This document shows positions 33,200-44,194 of a DNA stretch of 64,000 bases, in pieces. Both the position numbers and the translations under genes were made by a program. Position 1 is the first letter of the stretch, and each line of letters begins with the position of its first letter. Under the pieces are notes generated by a model. That model saw nothing but the letters and a program-made list of their open reading frames with translations, ran no database searches and was not told where the DNA came from. Origin of the DNA: Stagonosporopsis chrysanthemi (lineage: Eukaryota > Ascomycota > Dothideomycetes > Pleosporales > Didymellaceae). Location of the stretch: the NCBI GenBank assembly GCA_022560025.1, contig JAFISE010000085.1, positions 981 to 64,980 of the forward strand, given 5' to 3'.

Positions 33200-34189
33200 A
33201 TGACGGAACGAAAATCAGCAGCAAGCAAAGTGCAAGACAAGGTCAGGCAGGTCGCGCAAGAGGACTTCAGCCAGGCCAGTGAACTCGCTCAGGATGCCGT
33301 ACGATCCGGAGCTTACCTGTATCCATTCAAGGTATGCTAGCAATTTGCATCAGTGTAGCAAGATAGCAAGGATTGACATGTACAGGGTATCGCGTACTTC
33401 TTCACGCATCGCGCCTTATGGCGTCCTCTCGCGGCAAAGCTGATCCCTACTGTCTCCCTTGGGCTAGGCGTAACAGTGTTCATGTTTGTGGTGACATACG
33501 TGCCTCAAGCCGCCGTCCTCACAATCTTCAACGGGCCTCTCGCTTTTGTCACGACGGTCCTGCTCGTGCTGAGCGAAAGCTCCACCATCTTCAATGTGTT
33601 GAGCAAGAACTTTCTCATTGATGACGCGCTCATCGACACATTCGATGGCACGCTCATGTCGCGCAACATGACCTCTCTGGTCGCAAAGGAGCGCGCCGTC
33701 AAGTCTGGCAGCGACCCAATCGCAAAGCTGGGCAAGCTTGCGAGTAAGCCGTTTGCAAAATTCGCACCCAGCGCTATCATCCGCTACTTCATGTATCTGC
33801 CGCTCAACTTCATTCCCATCGTCGGTACCATCATGTTCGTGGTTCTGCAAGGACGCAGATTTGGACCTACTGCGCACGCCCGCTACTTCCAGCTCAAGCA
33901 GATGAACAAGAAGGAGAAGGATCAGTTCGTCGAGCGCCGCAAGGCTGCGTACGCCAGGTTCGTCATATCCGAAAGCCGCTGCTTCTTGCATACTGACCTT
34001 CAACACAGCTTCGGTATCCCCTCCGTCCTGCTCGAGATGGTCCCTATCGCCGGCATCTTCTTCTCATTCACGAACACAGTTGGCGCAGCTCTGTGGGCTG
34101 CGGATATGGAGTCGCGCGACGCCACCGGTCAGAAGACTACCGCGCCCGGCCTGCGTAACCAAGCGGCAGAGGCAAGGAACGAGTTGTAG
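33200..34189 (+). CDS. EI24/Rrt8 (outer spore wall)-like membrane protein
   Basis: Three exons, 33200-33331, 33386-33957 and 34009-34189, 294 aa. An amphipathic head (KVQDKVRQVAQEDFSQASEL) is followed by hydrophobic spans around YPFKGIAYFFTH, VSLGLGVTVFMFVVTYVP and LAFVTTVLLVLSES, a long central loop, and two more spans at LNFIPIVGTIMFVVLQG and VPIAGIFFSFTNTVGAALWA. This is the fungal EI24-domain family that includes yeast Rrt8/Lds proteins of lipid droplets and spore wall. The last intron is a multiple of three (51 nt), so it also reads through. A further 81 sense codons follow the TAG in the same frame; see findings. Confidence 0.83.
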
Positions 34190-35590
34190 AACTTCTACCA
34201 GCACAGCCGCTTTGTTGGGCTGGATGCACGCTACAGATACCCCTGGAAGCCGCCTTATGCGCCAGGCTGGCTGCTAGGGTGGCCGTGGGTCGAGACGCTG
34301 AGTCTGGGAGAGTTCAAGGACAGATACAGCTACCTCGACCTTCGGCATGGGAAAGGACGAACTGCTGTGAGCGGCGACGATGATAATGACGAGGACAACA
34401 TGATACACCTATACATGCTTAATGGATACACATAATCATTTAACCAGTTTTCTCAAAGATTTACTATGATGTATGGAGCGCACTTGCCAGATGCGTTCCT
34501 GCCACTAGCTTTGCCGCCATCTGAGCTGTAGATTGGTACAACATCTTCCCATCAGACGAAGAAGCTCGTTGCATTTGAGCGGTCGTTCTTAGATCTCCAA
34601 GTTGGTTACAACTCGCTATTGCCCAACACCCATATCAGCATCATTAAATCAATGTGCGCAAAAAATATAGTGCTTATCAGTCTCGATATTTTGGCTTATC
34701 AAGTCGAATCTCAATCATGTTGTGCAGTACTCATCGCGCGCGCAGAAGAGTGAGCTAGGAACGTGTGAACCTGATCGGCCAAAAGAAACGGACGCCTTCT
34801 TATAGGAAGAACAATCAGTGTGTGTGTAAAGTGTACGTAGGGTTCATGTGAAGAGTTCCGTGGAAACAAACGTATCGTTGTACACACCAATCTGTATCAT
34901 CGTGGTGATAGACTTGTAATCACGCTGTGTGTTTGTATGCCAACATCTTCAGTTTCTCTCCAAAGCCACAAAACTTTCAGAAATTGTGTCGTCCACCACA
35001 ATGCTCGTGCAAGCTCCAAGCTACCGTATTTGATAGATGTTGATCTACCAGTGAAGACGAAATAATCTTCGCGTTCAACCTTCTTGGGTTTTGTCTGTTC
35101 TGGCCATATCTTAAGGCTCAAGTGGTGGCACCTTTCAAAATGCTGACATGCCCCTTTGAGAAAGAGGCAGACATGTATCACAGCAAACTTGGATCATGCT
35201 TAAGGGACGCTGGGTTGGTCTCGTTTCTTATAAAAGCCCTTTTGCTGTTCCGTGTGCGCGATATTGCCGTTTGACAAGTACGAGACTGCAAATGCAAGAC
35301 TCGGTCATTGCAGAGGAAGATTGGACAGAGTCCCTTTAAGCTAATATTGAGACTATCGCGTCAAAACTATTTGGACCTGCACATATCATTAAGAAGACAG
35401 CTCCTCATGCGGTGGCAGTGGAGGCGTTGTGGCTGCGGTGGCAGTGAGTGCATTTGGCCCCCAAATTTGCTCAGGGGGCCTAGAATTCACAGATAAGCAC
35501 TATGCTGAGGCAACGTCCACTGGGAAAAGATTCTCTACACCGATCTCTTTGTTCTGGATACACGAGATTCGAATCTGTAAACCAATCGCA
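34190..35590. other. Intergenic, with an open extension at its left end
   Basis: 34190-34432 is an open extension of the preceding frame up to a TAA at 34433-34435. The remainder (about 1.1 kb) holds no supported gene. Confidence 0.5.
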
Positions 35591-36511
35591 ATGGTGTCGC
35601 AGCCGCATTCCGACCTCGAGGTCGTCGCACCGTCCGCCAGCGATACCCACAAGTACCCGTACTACTCTCCCGACCCAATCTACGCAACGCCGAACACAGG
35701 ATCGGACACAAACAAGATCGCCTACGAAAGCGCGACAAACGAACACACATCACCACAAACAATATGCGGCATACGCAAGAGGACGTTTTGGATACTGGTT
35801 GGCGTTGCACTCGTCATTGTTGCTGCAGCAGTAGGCGGAGGCGTGGGCGGCGCGCTCGCATCGCGGTCCTCAAGTGACACGAAAACAAGCAGCGGCAACA
35901 ATGACAGCAACAACGCAGGGACAACGCAATCGAGCCCGCAATCGAGCCCGCAATCGAGCCCGCAATCGAGCCCGCAATCGAGCCCGCAATCGAGCCCGCA
36001 ATCGAGCTCACAATCCCCCTCAAACTCTCCAACACTCACATCTTCCACGCCTTCGACCTCTACCGCCGCTGTAACAACCACTACCATCGTCGGCCCAACA
36101 AACAGCCCCCAACCCACCCTCCTGCGCGACTGCCCCTCTTCCAACAACACCCTCTACACCGTCACCTACGGCAGCAAAAGCTACCAATTCCGCAAATTGT
36201 GTAACGACGCATACCTAAACATCAACGGCGTGGCCGCGCCCGTGCAAGGCGTCTTCAGCACCCTCGACGAATGCATCGACAAGTGCGCGATATACAACCG
36301 CAACAACGCGACTGCCATCGCCGCGGGCCGCGATCCGATCTGCAACAGCGTGTGTTGGCGGAACACGTTTGACGAGAGGAATGATTGGGAGGGCGGGCAT
36401 TGCTTTGGGTATACGACGGGGAATACGACGGTTGAGGGTGAGACGAGGTTCAGGATCACGGGCACGGGGGACATTTGTGATAGCGCGGCGTTGATTAATC
36501 AGGAGATCTGA
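35591..36511 (+). CDS. Single-pass membrane protein with SSPQ repeats and Cys-rich ectodomain
   Basis: Single exon, 306 aa. A Tyr/Pro-rich cytosolic head is followed by one transmembrane helix around residues 64-86 (TFWILVGVALVIVAAAV), a Ser/Thr/Asn stalk with six SSPQ units plus SSSQ, and a Cys-rich external domain with about nine cysteines (CPSS, KLCND, DECIDKCAIY, DPICNSVCW, GHCFGY, GDICDS) resembling fungal PAN/apple-like modules. There is no cleavable signal peptide, so it is probably a type II orientation with the stalk and Cys-rich head outside. It may be a wall sensor or adhesin; function unknown. The ATG at 35591 is preferred to an upstream in-frame one because that extension has no recognisable feature. 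Confidence 0.75.
   Translation: MVSQPHSDLEVVAPSASDTHKYPYYSPDPIYATPNTGSDTNKIAYESATNEHTSPQTICGIRKRTFWILVGVALVIVAAAVGGGVGGALASRSSSDTKTSSGNNDSNNAGTTQSSPQSSPQSSPQSSPQSSPQSSPQSSSQSPSNSPTLTSSTPSTSTAAVTTTTIVGPTNSPQPTLLRDCPSSNNTLYTVTYGSKSYQFRKLCNDAYLNINGVAAPVQGVFSTLDECIDKCAIYNRNNATAIAAGRDPICNSVCWRNTFDERNDWEGGHCFGYTTGNTTVEGETRFRITGTGDICDSAALINQEI
35927..36010. repeat. 12-bp in-frame tandem repeat (SSPQ)
   Basis: Six near-perfect copies of CAATCGAGCCCG and a diverged seventh, keeping the reading frame and encoding SSPQ. This is a strain-variable stalk repeat within the gene above. Confidence 0.95.
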
Positions 36512-37179
36512 GGCGCGCAGGAGGGAGAGGGTTGGGTTGCTTGGGGCGCTGGGACGCATGGTGCTTTCATGATAGTAGTGAATGGAACGCATGTTACGTG
36601 CTTTCCGTACGCATTGGTGGAGTGAGAATGGAGGAGCCTGAGGTGGCTCTGCCAGCGGGCTAGTACGCTTTGCCTGTCTCATATGTAGAGCTTTTGCTGG
36701 TTCACGAAGGAGCTCGTTTCTTTTCAGCGATCGTCGCCAAGCACCAAAGAACCCTATGTTGGCTACAATCACTGCATACAATTGCTGAAGAGGTCGGTCA
36801 AATCTGACACTAATAAACAAATCTATCAAGAGTAGCATGCGTTGTATCTTTGCGAGCATACATTTCAGTCATGCTGTTGATTCCAGACAACGACATTTTG
36901 TAGCCAACACAGGGCTCTGTTGTGCAATGGAAATGATCGCATCAAAGACGCGAGCACCTTTGTACCTCGATAGACAACGCCTGAAGCCCAGATCGACTCA
37001 TCTTTATCGATCTTGCTTTGCGATCGGTTAGAAAAATACATCTCCGCGGCTTTGTAAGAAGGCATCAATGATCGTTGGACAAATTTAATGTCTGATTGTG
37101 CAAAATTATTACATTTATGCGTTCAGCACGCAGTACTACTCTACAACATCATTACTCATCAATCATCACCACACTCCAT
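36512..37179. other. Intergenic between convergent genes
   Basis: About 670 bp between the 3' ends of the membrane protein and alkaline phosphatase genes; no gene seen. Confidence 0.5.
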
Positions 37180-39364
37180 CTAGTACTTCGTGCTGTTCGC
37201 TGTCGGGCTGCCCTTGGCCAGACCAAAGCACTCAGCCATCCCGTAGAAGATGTCAATGCTGTTGTACACACCGCCAAAGAGCTCCTGGCAAGGACCCATG
37301 GCGAAGACAGGGACATCAGTCAGCGAGTGGACACCCTGGTCGTTCTCAATCGGAAGAGTACCGTTGAGCGTAATACCAACGGGCTCCTTGGGGTTGGCGT
37401 AGAAGTCGTCGCTGTCCTTGACCTGCTCCGCGGCAGGGACACGCGGGCCAGACTTGCGGACAGACCAGCTCTCGCGGCGGTCGGGGTCGGCCATCAGGCC
37501 CTGGAAGAGCGTGTAGCGCGGGTCCCAGCTGGAGGGGAAGTTGCTGTCGGTGTAGGTCAGGTTGCCTGTGTTTGCGTATTGGGAGAGACCGGACTGCTCG
37601 TAGACGCCGACGGAGTCGCGGCGCTTGCGGTCCGTGTTCTGGGCTGCGAGGTAGTGGGTGTCGACGGAGCCCATGACGTCGAAGCCGTGGCCGTGGTCCG
37701 CGGTCACGAGGATGAGGGTGTCCTTAAGGCAATTGGTCGAGTTGATTTTAGCGATGGTCGCCTTGATGGTGTCGTCGAGTTCGAGGAGCTCACCAAGGGC
37801 GCGGTCGTAGTCGAGCACGTGCATCATTTTGTCCTGATGAATGTTAGAAATTTGCAAATTGAACAGCATAAGAGAGACCTAAAATTGAAGCTGCCTCGCT
37901 CATTAGGAGAAAGCCCTTGTCGCCAGAGCGAGCCTGAAGGATGTCAATGGCCTTTAGAGTCATTTCTTTGAGACCGGGCTGATCCAAGGCTGGCTTCTTG
38001 TCACCAGTGGGAGATAGCGACTGGTTCAAGTTTTGGCGGTAGACATTGCGATCGAGCCATTTAGCCATGTTGGAAGTAGTAAAGATACCGAGAGCCTTCT
38101 CGTGGTTGTTGGCGGACAGCAGAGCAGTGCGGTTCTGGATGATCTGGTAGTCCTTCTTGGCGAACTCCTGGTAGTAGTCCTTATCTTGATAAGTCTTACC
38201 ACCGAGCGCAGAGGGGTAAAACTGCTCGGCACCGCCACCGAAGATGACATCAATAGGGACGTTGGTCCAGGTGTAGTTCTGAACACCGTTGAGGTAGGTG
38301 TCGACAATAGCGCCGTATTCGCCACGGTTGCGAGTGTGCGCCACGAGTGCAGCAGGAGTAGCGTCGGCAATATACGCAGTAGAAACAATACCAATATGTC
38401 CACCAGTAAGGCGGTGAAACATCTCCGCAATGGTTTCGACCTTCGGGTCGTCGAAGGCGTTCTTGCTGGAGTCGGCATAGACATTCAAGCAGTTTACTGT
38501 GCTCTTGTGGCCGGTATTGAGGGCAGCAGCAGAATTGGCAGAATCAGTGATGAAACTGTCAATAGAATGGGTCATCTGGTGGCCGAGCACGGGGAACTTG
38601 TCCATGGCCATGGTGGTCTGGTACTTTCCGTTGATGCTCTTGTGACCAATCAGGCGTGCGGCCGTGATCATGTTGGTGGTCATGCCATCTCCGATGAAGA
38701 GGATGATGTTCTTGGTCTTGCGCTCTTCAGCGAGATCGCGAACAAACCAAGTAGCTTCGGTCTTGCTACCATTGTTGTAGTTCAACGTGGCAGTGTACTC
38801 ACCGGGCTCGTAAAGAGCAACACGGCGGTAAGCCTTGGCTGCGACATTGACGAAGGTCGCGTTCTTTGCGTCGCGGGCAAAGAGGTCTATTGCGTATTAA
38901 CAGCAATTCGAAGGTGTAGACTGAGGTTTGCAGTGGATACTCACCCTCGTACCAAGTGAAGTTCCACTTCTCGAGCTTTGGCTCCTCGAGCTTGAAGTAT
39001 TCGGTGACCGGTGCAGTCTTACCATCTTTGGCGATGGTAAATGTGAACTTCTCGTCGAGAGGTAGTCCGATGGCCTCAGATCCATTCTTAGGCTGGTGGA
39101 CTTCAAGACGGATATCGAAGTACTGGCCCGCAAGAAAGTCGGCCCTGTCATTAATTCTTCAGTATAAATTTGTGTAGACCTTTTCATGATGCTCACTGGT
39201 CTGGAGGGAAAACGCAACCTATGGTGGTGTTAGTGGTTGTTTCTTGGTCCGCAATTTTCCGTCGTACCAAGCGTTGGACAAGCTCCGAGACGGCGGAAGC
39301 TTTGCGCAGACACAGCGCTTGCGAGCAGGACAGCCGCAGCACCAATTGATGTGGTGGACTTCAT
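37180..39364 (-). CDS. Secreted alkaline phosphatase (with a splice anomaly)
   Basis: Exons on the minus strand: 39268-39364, 39197-39218, 38945-39144, 37883-38886 and 37180-37833, about 658 aa. Signal peptide MKSTTSIGAAAVLLASAVSA. Metal and nucleophile motifs are clear: LFIGDGMT, the DSANSAAA nucleophile region, TAYIADATPAALVAHT, EAASIDKMMHVLDYD (metal Glu/Asp/His) and LVTADHGHGFD. It hydrolyses phosphomonoesters outside the cell, in phosphate scavenging. The problem lies between SEAASI and DKMMH. The only GT is 4 bp past the expected junction, and using it with the obvious AG shifts the frame; retaining the intron meets a stop. Either four extra bases (TTAG) were inserted, a non-canonical site is used, or the base calls are wrong. 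The first four exons join cleanly. Confidence 0.8.
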
Positions 39365-40688
39365 GGCGAACGCTACAGAGAGTGAGGCAGTATACAGGAC
39401 TCTCAAGAAGTGCGATGGCGATCTATGGAAAGCTACCGCGCCTGACTTTATAGCTCCCGGAACTTTGGACCTGCATTCAGAGCTCTTTGCACTTTAGGGT
39501 ATAGCAAGCACATGGAAGTGACCTGCCTCCTGCCAGGGTCCACAGTCCATCCCCGCAGACTGGTTGCCTATGCTGCAGACGGGTCGGCCAACTGGCCTTG
39601 GCCGCCCTCGTGCGGTATTCAAGCTCTCTGACTGCTCGAGATCAACCTCCCAACTGCCAGAACCAGACCTGTTTCCGCTGGTATGGGTCGACGCTACGAG
39701 CCACTATCATCATATTGACGGCGGACGAGCTGCCTTATCAAGATTGAGATGCACGTTTTCCCTGTTGATTTGAGGTGGTTGTACATGTCCTTGGCGAAAC
39801 GTGAACGATAGTAGAGTCGTGATTCGCCGTGGCTTGCGAGGTGGAGAACACTCCGCTGCACGGCGCCCTTGGCATCTGCAGTACGAGCAAACTCGCGCAG
39901 TCTGTGCTGAACAAAGGTGAGTTCATTGGCCATGACATGGGTGAAGCAGAGAGCAAGACTTCTGTATGAGCTTCAACTCGGATCTTGTGCCGCCGGCTGG
40001 GGGAAAGAAGAAGCCGAGAGCAGTTCGATGAATTCGATGACGATGGCTAGTCACTCAAGTAATAGCGCTGCAACCGTGCCCCTGATTCCTTTTGCGCAAC
40101 AATACATTTCACTCGCAGTTGCCGACAATCGAATCCACTCAGTTCACTACCCTGTATACTTAACAGATTATCACTAAGTGTGTACTCAAGGTACTTGCGT
40201 TTGGGCGGCATCATGGAGCTTTCGCTTCTGCGCAAGCCTACTACAGCGTACAAAGGATGTTGGTTCTTGAGACTGATTCATATTTATGGTCTGCTATCTA
40301 GGTTCGCCTTTTGGCGGTGCGGGCCATGTACAGCCAACGCAGGGTTCTTGAAAACGATCGCTCGAAGAACACGGGCTCCTCAGCAGCTCAAATCGGGTAA
40401 CACTGCTCACAACACCGCACCTTGGCATTTTCTGCTCATGTTAAACTTTTACCCTGTCAGATTCAAAACGATCGCCCTGCATCTGCGAACTGCTGCAGGA
40501 ACCAGGCACCCCACAGATCGTGAATCTTGGTTACGTTTCGGACCGCGTTGTCTGATGCAGACTCGCCATCATGGTCTGTACCTGAATCGAGTGTAGTGCC
40601 GTAACTAACGACGTCACCACTCAGCTTTGTTCATTTGTCGCGTCGGTGAGCTGCTACTTTTATACCATCCACGTTCCTTCATGCACTC
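39365..40688. other. Divergent intergenic region, 1.3 kb
   Basis: Lies between the divergently transcribed alkaline phosphatase and photolyase genes. It contains both promoters and no supported gene. Confidence 0.5.
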
Positions 40689-42440
40689 ATGCTTCTTGTC
40701 AGACGTCCATTGCTGATACCATTCACGTGTGTAACCCGCTTTCAAAAAATCCCGATTCGATTTGTCACCGCAAAAGCTCAAACGTCGACGCACGTGGCCC
40801 AACCAAAACCTAGGGCGCAGAAGAAACCAACCAAGATGTCAAAACGAACCGCATACGATCGTGATGAGCTTGGTCATACAACGACTAAACGCGCAAAAGA
40901 GGTGGACGAGAATCTGCCATACGACCAGCTGAGAGAAGCGCTGAGTGCACAGGAAGAGAAGAACGATGTTGCAAAGGTGGTCTTCTGGTATCATCCCAAA
41001 GACCTACGCGTCCAAGATAATACAGCTCTGCATCATGCTTCCGAGCTTGCGCAGAGCTCCAAGAAGCCACTCATTTGCATATACTTGCATTGCGCGGCAG
41101 ATGAGTCGTGGCACGGAACAAGCCCCGCTCGGATGGACTTCATGTGCGATGGTCTTGCTATCATACAAAAGGAATTGAAGGAGCTCAACATTCCATTGGT
41201 CTTTCTCGAATGCGAAGACCGTAAAAGGATCGTACCTACGGTAGTCGAATGGCTGAAGAAACACGAAGTTTCGCACGTATTCAGCAATCATGAATACGAG
41301 ATCGACGAAATTCGACGCGACATTAAGCTGGTAAGACAGGTTGGTAGCGACGTCCATGTCTCAATTTACCACGATCAGACGGTCGTTGAACCCGGCACCA
41401 TGTTAACTGGTAATGGCAAGCCGATGAAGGTTTTCACCCCCTACTTCGGGAAGTGGTTGGACATTGTCAAAAAAGAGCCAGAACTTCTCGACTTGAGACC
41501 AGATCCCAAGAAGCAAAGCTCAGACATTGCCAAAGCACTCAAAGATCTGTTTGACACAAAGCCACCTACGCCGGGGAAGGATAAGCAGTTCCAGAGCGAG
41601 GAAGACAGGAAGCGCATTCGCAAGCTTTGGCCTGCTGGTCACAAAGCTGGCGCGAAAAGGATGGACGCGTTCTTGAAGCAGATCAAGAATTACAAAGCCA
41701 CGCGATCGAATCCTGCCAAAGACTCCACATCACGCATGAGCGCTTACTTCTCCGCTGGCATGTTCAGCGTGCGCGAAGCATTGCGAAAAGTCAGCGACTA
41801 CAACGGCGGTAGCAGCGATTTTACAGAAGGCCGTTCCAAGCCTGGCGTCTACAGCTGGGTGCGCGAGATAGTGTTCCGCGAGTTGTACAGGCAGACAACC
41901 ATGACAACGCCGCACACCTCGATGAACTTACCGCAGAACTTGAAGTTCGACTACGTACAATGGGAAGACGATGAAGAGGGGTGGGAAAAGTGGTACAAAG
42001 GCGAGACTGGCGAGCCGTTCATTGATGCTGGCATGCGCCAGCTGAACCACGAAGCTTACATGCATAACCGCCTGCGCATGAATGTGTCATCTTACTTATA
42101 CTGCAACCTGCTCATAGATTATCGTCGCGGTGAGCGCTACTTTGCCGAGACGCTTATCGACTGGGACCTGAGCAATAACACGCAAGGCTGGGAGCCAAGC
42201 TATACGGTATTCAATCCCGTTAGCCAAGCTGAGAGAAACGACCCGGATGGTGACTACATCCGCAAGTGGGTGCCAGAGCTCAAGGACGTGGAAGGTAAGG
42301 CGATCTTTGCGCCGTATGAGAGACTCAGCAAGGAGGAGTTTGAAAAGCTTGGATACCCGAAGCCGCACGTCAACTGGAAGAAGACAAAACAGAGATGCAT
42401 GGAGAGATTCAAGAACGACATGTCTGGAGTAGAGCCTTAA
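40689..42440 (+). CDS. phr1: DNA photolyase (class I type, divergent FAD region)
   Basis: Single exon, 583 aa. A basic N-terminus that could be a mitochondrial or nuclear targeting segment is followed by the Rossmann antenna domain (VVFWYHPKDLRVQDNTALHHA) and the helical FAD domain (SAYFSAGMFSVREAL, WVREIVFRELYRQ, PFIDAGMRQLNHEAYMHNRLRM, DWDLSNNTQGW). Class I photolyases use light to split cyclobutane pyrimidine dimers. The stretch that normally follows GGW (a Ser-Thr-Gly loop and PYFR before FNP) is about ten residues shorter here: GWEPSYTVFNPVSQ. A later ATG (MSKRTAYDRDE) would remove the targeting-like segment. It could be a photolyase-related protein with altered activity. Confidence 0.87.
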   Translation: MLLVRRPLLIPFTCVTRFQKIPIRFVTAKAQTSTHVAQPKPRAQKKPTKMSKRTAYDRDELGHTTTKRAKEVDENLPYDQLREALSAQEEKNDVAKVVFWYHPKDLRVQDNTALHHASELAQSSKKPLICIYLHCAADESWHGTSPARMDFMCDGLAIIQKELKELNIPLVFLECEDRKRIVPTVVEWLKKHEVSHVFSNHEYEIDEIRRDIKLVRQVGSDVHVSIYHDQTVVEPGTMLTGNGKPMKVFTPYFGKWLDIVKKEPELLDLRPDPKKQSSDIAKALKDLFDTKPPTPGKDKQFQSEEDRKRIRKLWPAGHKAGAKRMDAFLKQIKNYKATRSNPAKDSTSRMSAYFSAGMFSVREALRKVSDYNGGSSDFTEGRSKPGVYSWVREIVFRELYRQTTMTTPHTSMNLPQNLKFDYVQWEDDEEGWEKWYKGETGEPFIDAGMRQLNHEAYMHNRLRMNVSSYLYCNLLIDYRRGERYFAETLIDWDLSNNTQGWEPSYTVFNPVSQAERNDPDGDYIRKWVPELKDVEGKAIFAPYERLSKEEFEKLGYPKPHVNWKKTKQRCMERFKNDMSGVEP

Positions 42441-42640
42441 GTCCATTTCGGTGATCGTAGGAGGACGTATGACTGTAAGCTTGTCGACCGGAAGAGTTGC
42501 ACGATCCGGCTGGGTGTTGCATGGTGACGCAATGCCCTAATCACTTGCCCCGCTCAAGCTGAACCTCAAACTACCGTCGTGCCTCGTGTCTTGAGCACCC
42601 TTGACCACATTATGTTCTTATTTTACCAAACGTAGTTGAA

Positions 42641-42812
42641 ATTTGGCTCCTGGGTACAACCACTTTCGAGCTTTATGAGTTCTTGACAGATGTACCGGAC
42701 CATGCGAAGTTTTGTCCCACACCTGGGGCGCCGAAGAGGTTTCATTCAAAGATTCAGAGGCGCGACGGAAGTTGAAAGGATTCGAAACAATCACTGGACG
42801 TTGCAACAATTT
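42641..42812 (+). pseudogene. HET-domain fragment with a frameshift
   Basis: One frame reads WLLGTTTFELYEFLTDVPDHAKF, matching the N-terminus of HET proteins. A different frame then continues as VLSHTWGAEEVSFKDSEARR and on to GFETITGRCNNLDY before a stop. Two collinear HET segments in different frames and nothing beyond indicate a decayed 5' fragment. It is a separate lineage from the intact HET gene at 1263, whose matching residues differ. Confidence 0.8.
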
Positions 42813-42887
42813 AGACTACTAGTAGTGTTATAGGCCCTTACTCAGAGTCTTTCCTGATCTGACTATATTGTGTATGCATAGACGCCG

Positions 42888-44194
42888 TCATGCAACCCTT
42901 GTTAGAGCTACATGATAGCTGTCCATAGAGTCGTTATCAAAGCTCCCGCTCTTATATTTGCCACTGTAACTTTTTCCAGGGCTTGTAGGTCCGCGGTTTT
43001 CATTCAGGCATCTGTCTCGACTCTGAGACGCCTTAGAGGATGTCTTGGTACCCTTTCGCGTGAACAGTGGCTTGACTGCCGGAATACAAGCGCACATGAT
43101 TCCCAGATCGACTTCAATCAGTGACCAAACGAGCGGATTTACTCCATCATCTAAGAGGTACGTGAGTTTGATCGCCTTCTGGAGACGTCTTGACTTACAT
43201 GTAAAGTCTACACTGCTTTCGATCTTGGCTAGGTAGACAAGACGTATTATGCTCCCGATTGTAGCTCTAAACATCCATAAGTAAAGTTCTTTGATCGGTG
43301 GAAAGGAATATGAAACGATATGTATACATACAAGAATCCCAGACCAAACACGCCGCAAAGCTGGAGCCTCTGCTGCAAGGAAACATGCAAAGACCACAGT
43401 GAAGGAAATGGCAGTGCTAGGACCACGATGTCTGCGAAAGTTACCAGAGCGCCGTTTGCAATCTCACTAGCTTTCAGACTGTTGCATTCGCCTTCGATTC
43501 CCAGAGGCTCTTGCCAAGAGAAGTTGAATGGCCGACATTGGAAGAAGAGTAGTATCTCAGCAACTACAAAGTTGATGATGACATACGTAAGGGCAAGATA
43601 CCACATGTATTTAAAATGCGTCAGGGAGGTTGTAAAGATCCTTCGGTACATAAAGAGAATCGAGATCTTTATGAAGAGATGGGCCGCATTGTAGATGAAT
43701 TGCAGGGCGAGTAAGTTCTATAGACCAAAGATTAGACACCAGACCTTAAGCCATAGACAAGCTAACTCACCTGAAGGGATTTCACTATGAATCCGATACC
43801 GTGCACTGAATAGACTTTGAGGCTGTGTCGTCCGGTCCCGAATGTCACCGCTTCGCAATTTTCAGCGTTCATCAAATCCCATACAATAGAACAGTACTGA
43901 CCTATGATTGATTGTGCATACAAACCTGTAGCAAGAATCTATAACAAGGTTAATAAGAAAGTTTAAGCACATTTGTGCGGTACTTACGAGAGCCGCAACA
44001 ATAAGATAATCTTCCAAGCCATGGTTGATGCGTTTCACCTTTTTGGTGACGAAGCGGAGAAAAACCAACGTCAGAGCACAGGAGAAGAATACCGTCGCAA
44101 CAGCAATTACGTATGATCCTTTATCGTCCTCGAAGTGATCAAGTTGATGCAGGATCTCTTCGGCGGTCATCTTATGGTACGTTAAGGTAACCAT
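42888..44194 (-). CDS. Fungal rhodopsin-domain (7-TM) integral membrane protein
   Basis: Six exons: 43988-44194, 43902-43938, 43771-43850, 43332-43717, 43199-43266 and 42888-43150, 346 aa; all junctions are phase-consistent. Seven hydrophobic spans are separated by family markers: RFVTKKVKRINHGLEDYLIVAAL after TM1, YNAAHLFIKISILFMYRRIF in TM3, QCRPFNFSW with a conserved Cys, then NGALVTFADIVVLALPFPSLWSL and WSLIEVDLGIMCACIPAVKPLF in the last span. This is the large ascomycete family of uncharacterised rhodopsin-domain or Pth11-related proteins without a retinal Lys signature or a CFEM domain. It may be a receptor or transport-related protein. An ATG nine codons downstream is an alternative start. 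Confidence 0.85.

Noticed and set aside
34155..34189. Intron ending at the TTGTAG that would bypass the stop of the Rrt8-like gene
   Set aside because: The only nearby donor gives 35 nt, shorter than any intron modelled here, and does not keep the frame with the extension.
35722..36150. Minus-strand frame with GLDC repeats
   Set aside because: Mirror of the SSPQ repeat in the real gene.
37834..37882. AT-AC (U12) intron as the explanation of the alkaline phosphatase junction
   Set aside because: The acceptor ends in AG and the donor does not match the U12 consensus.
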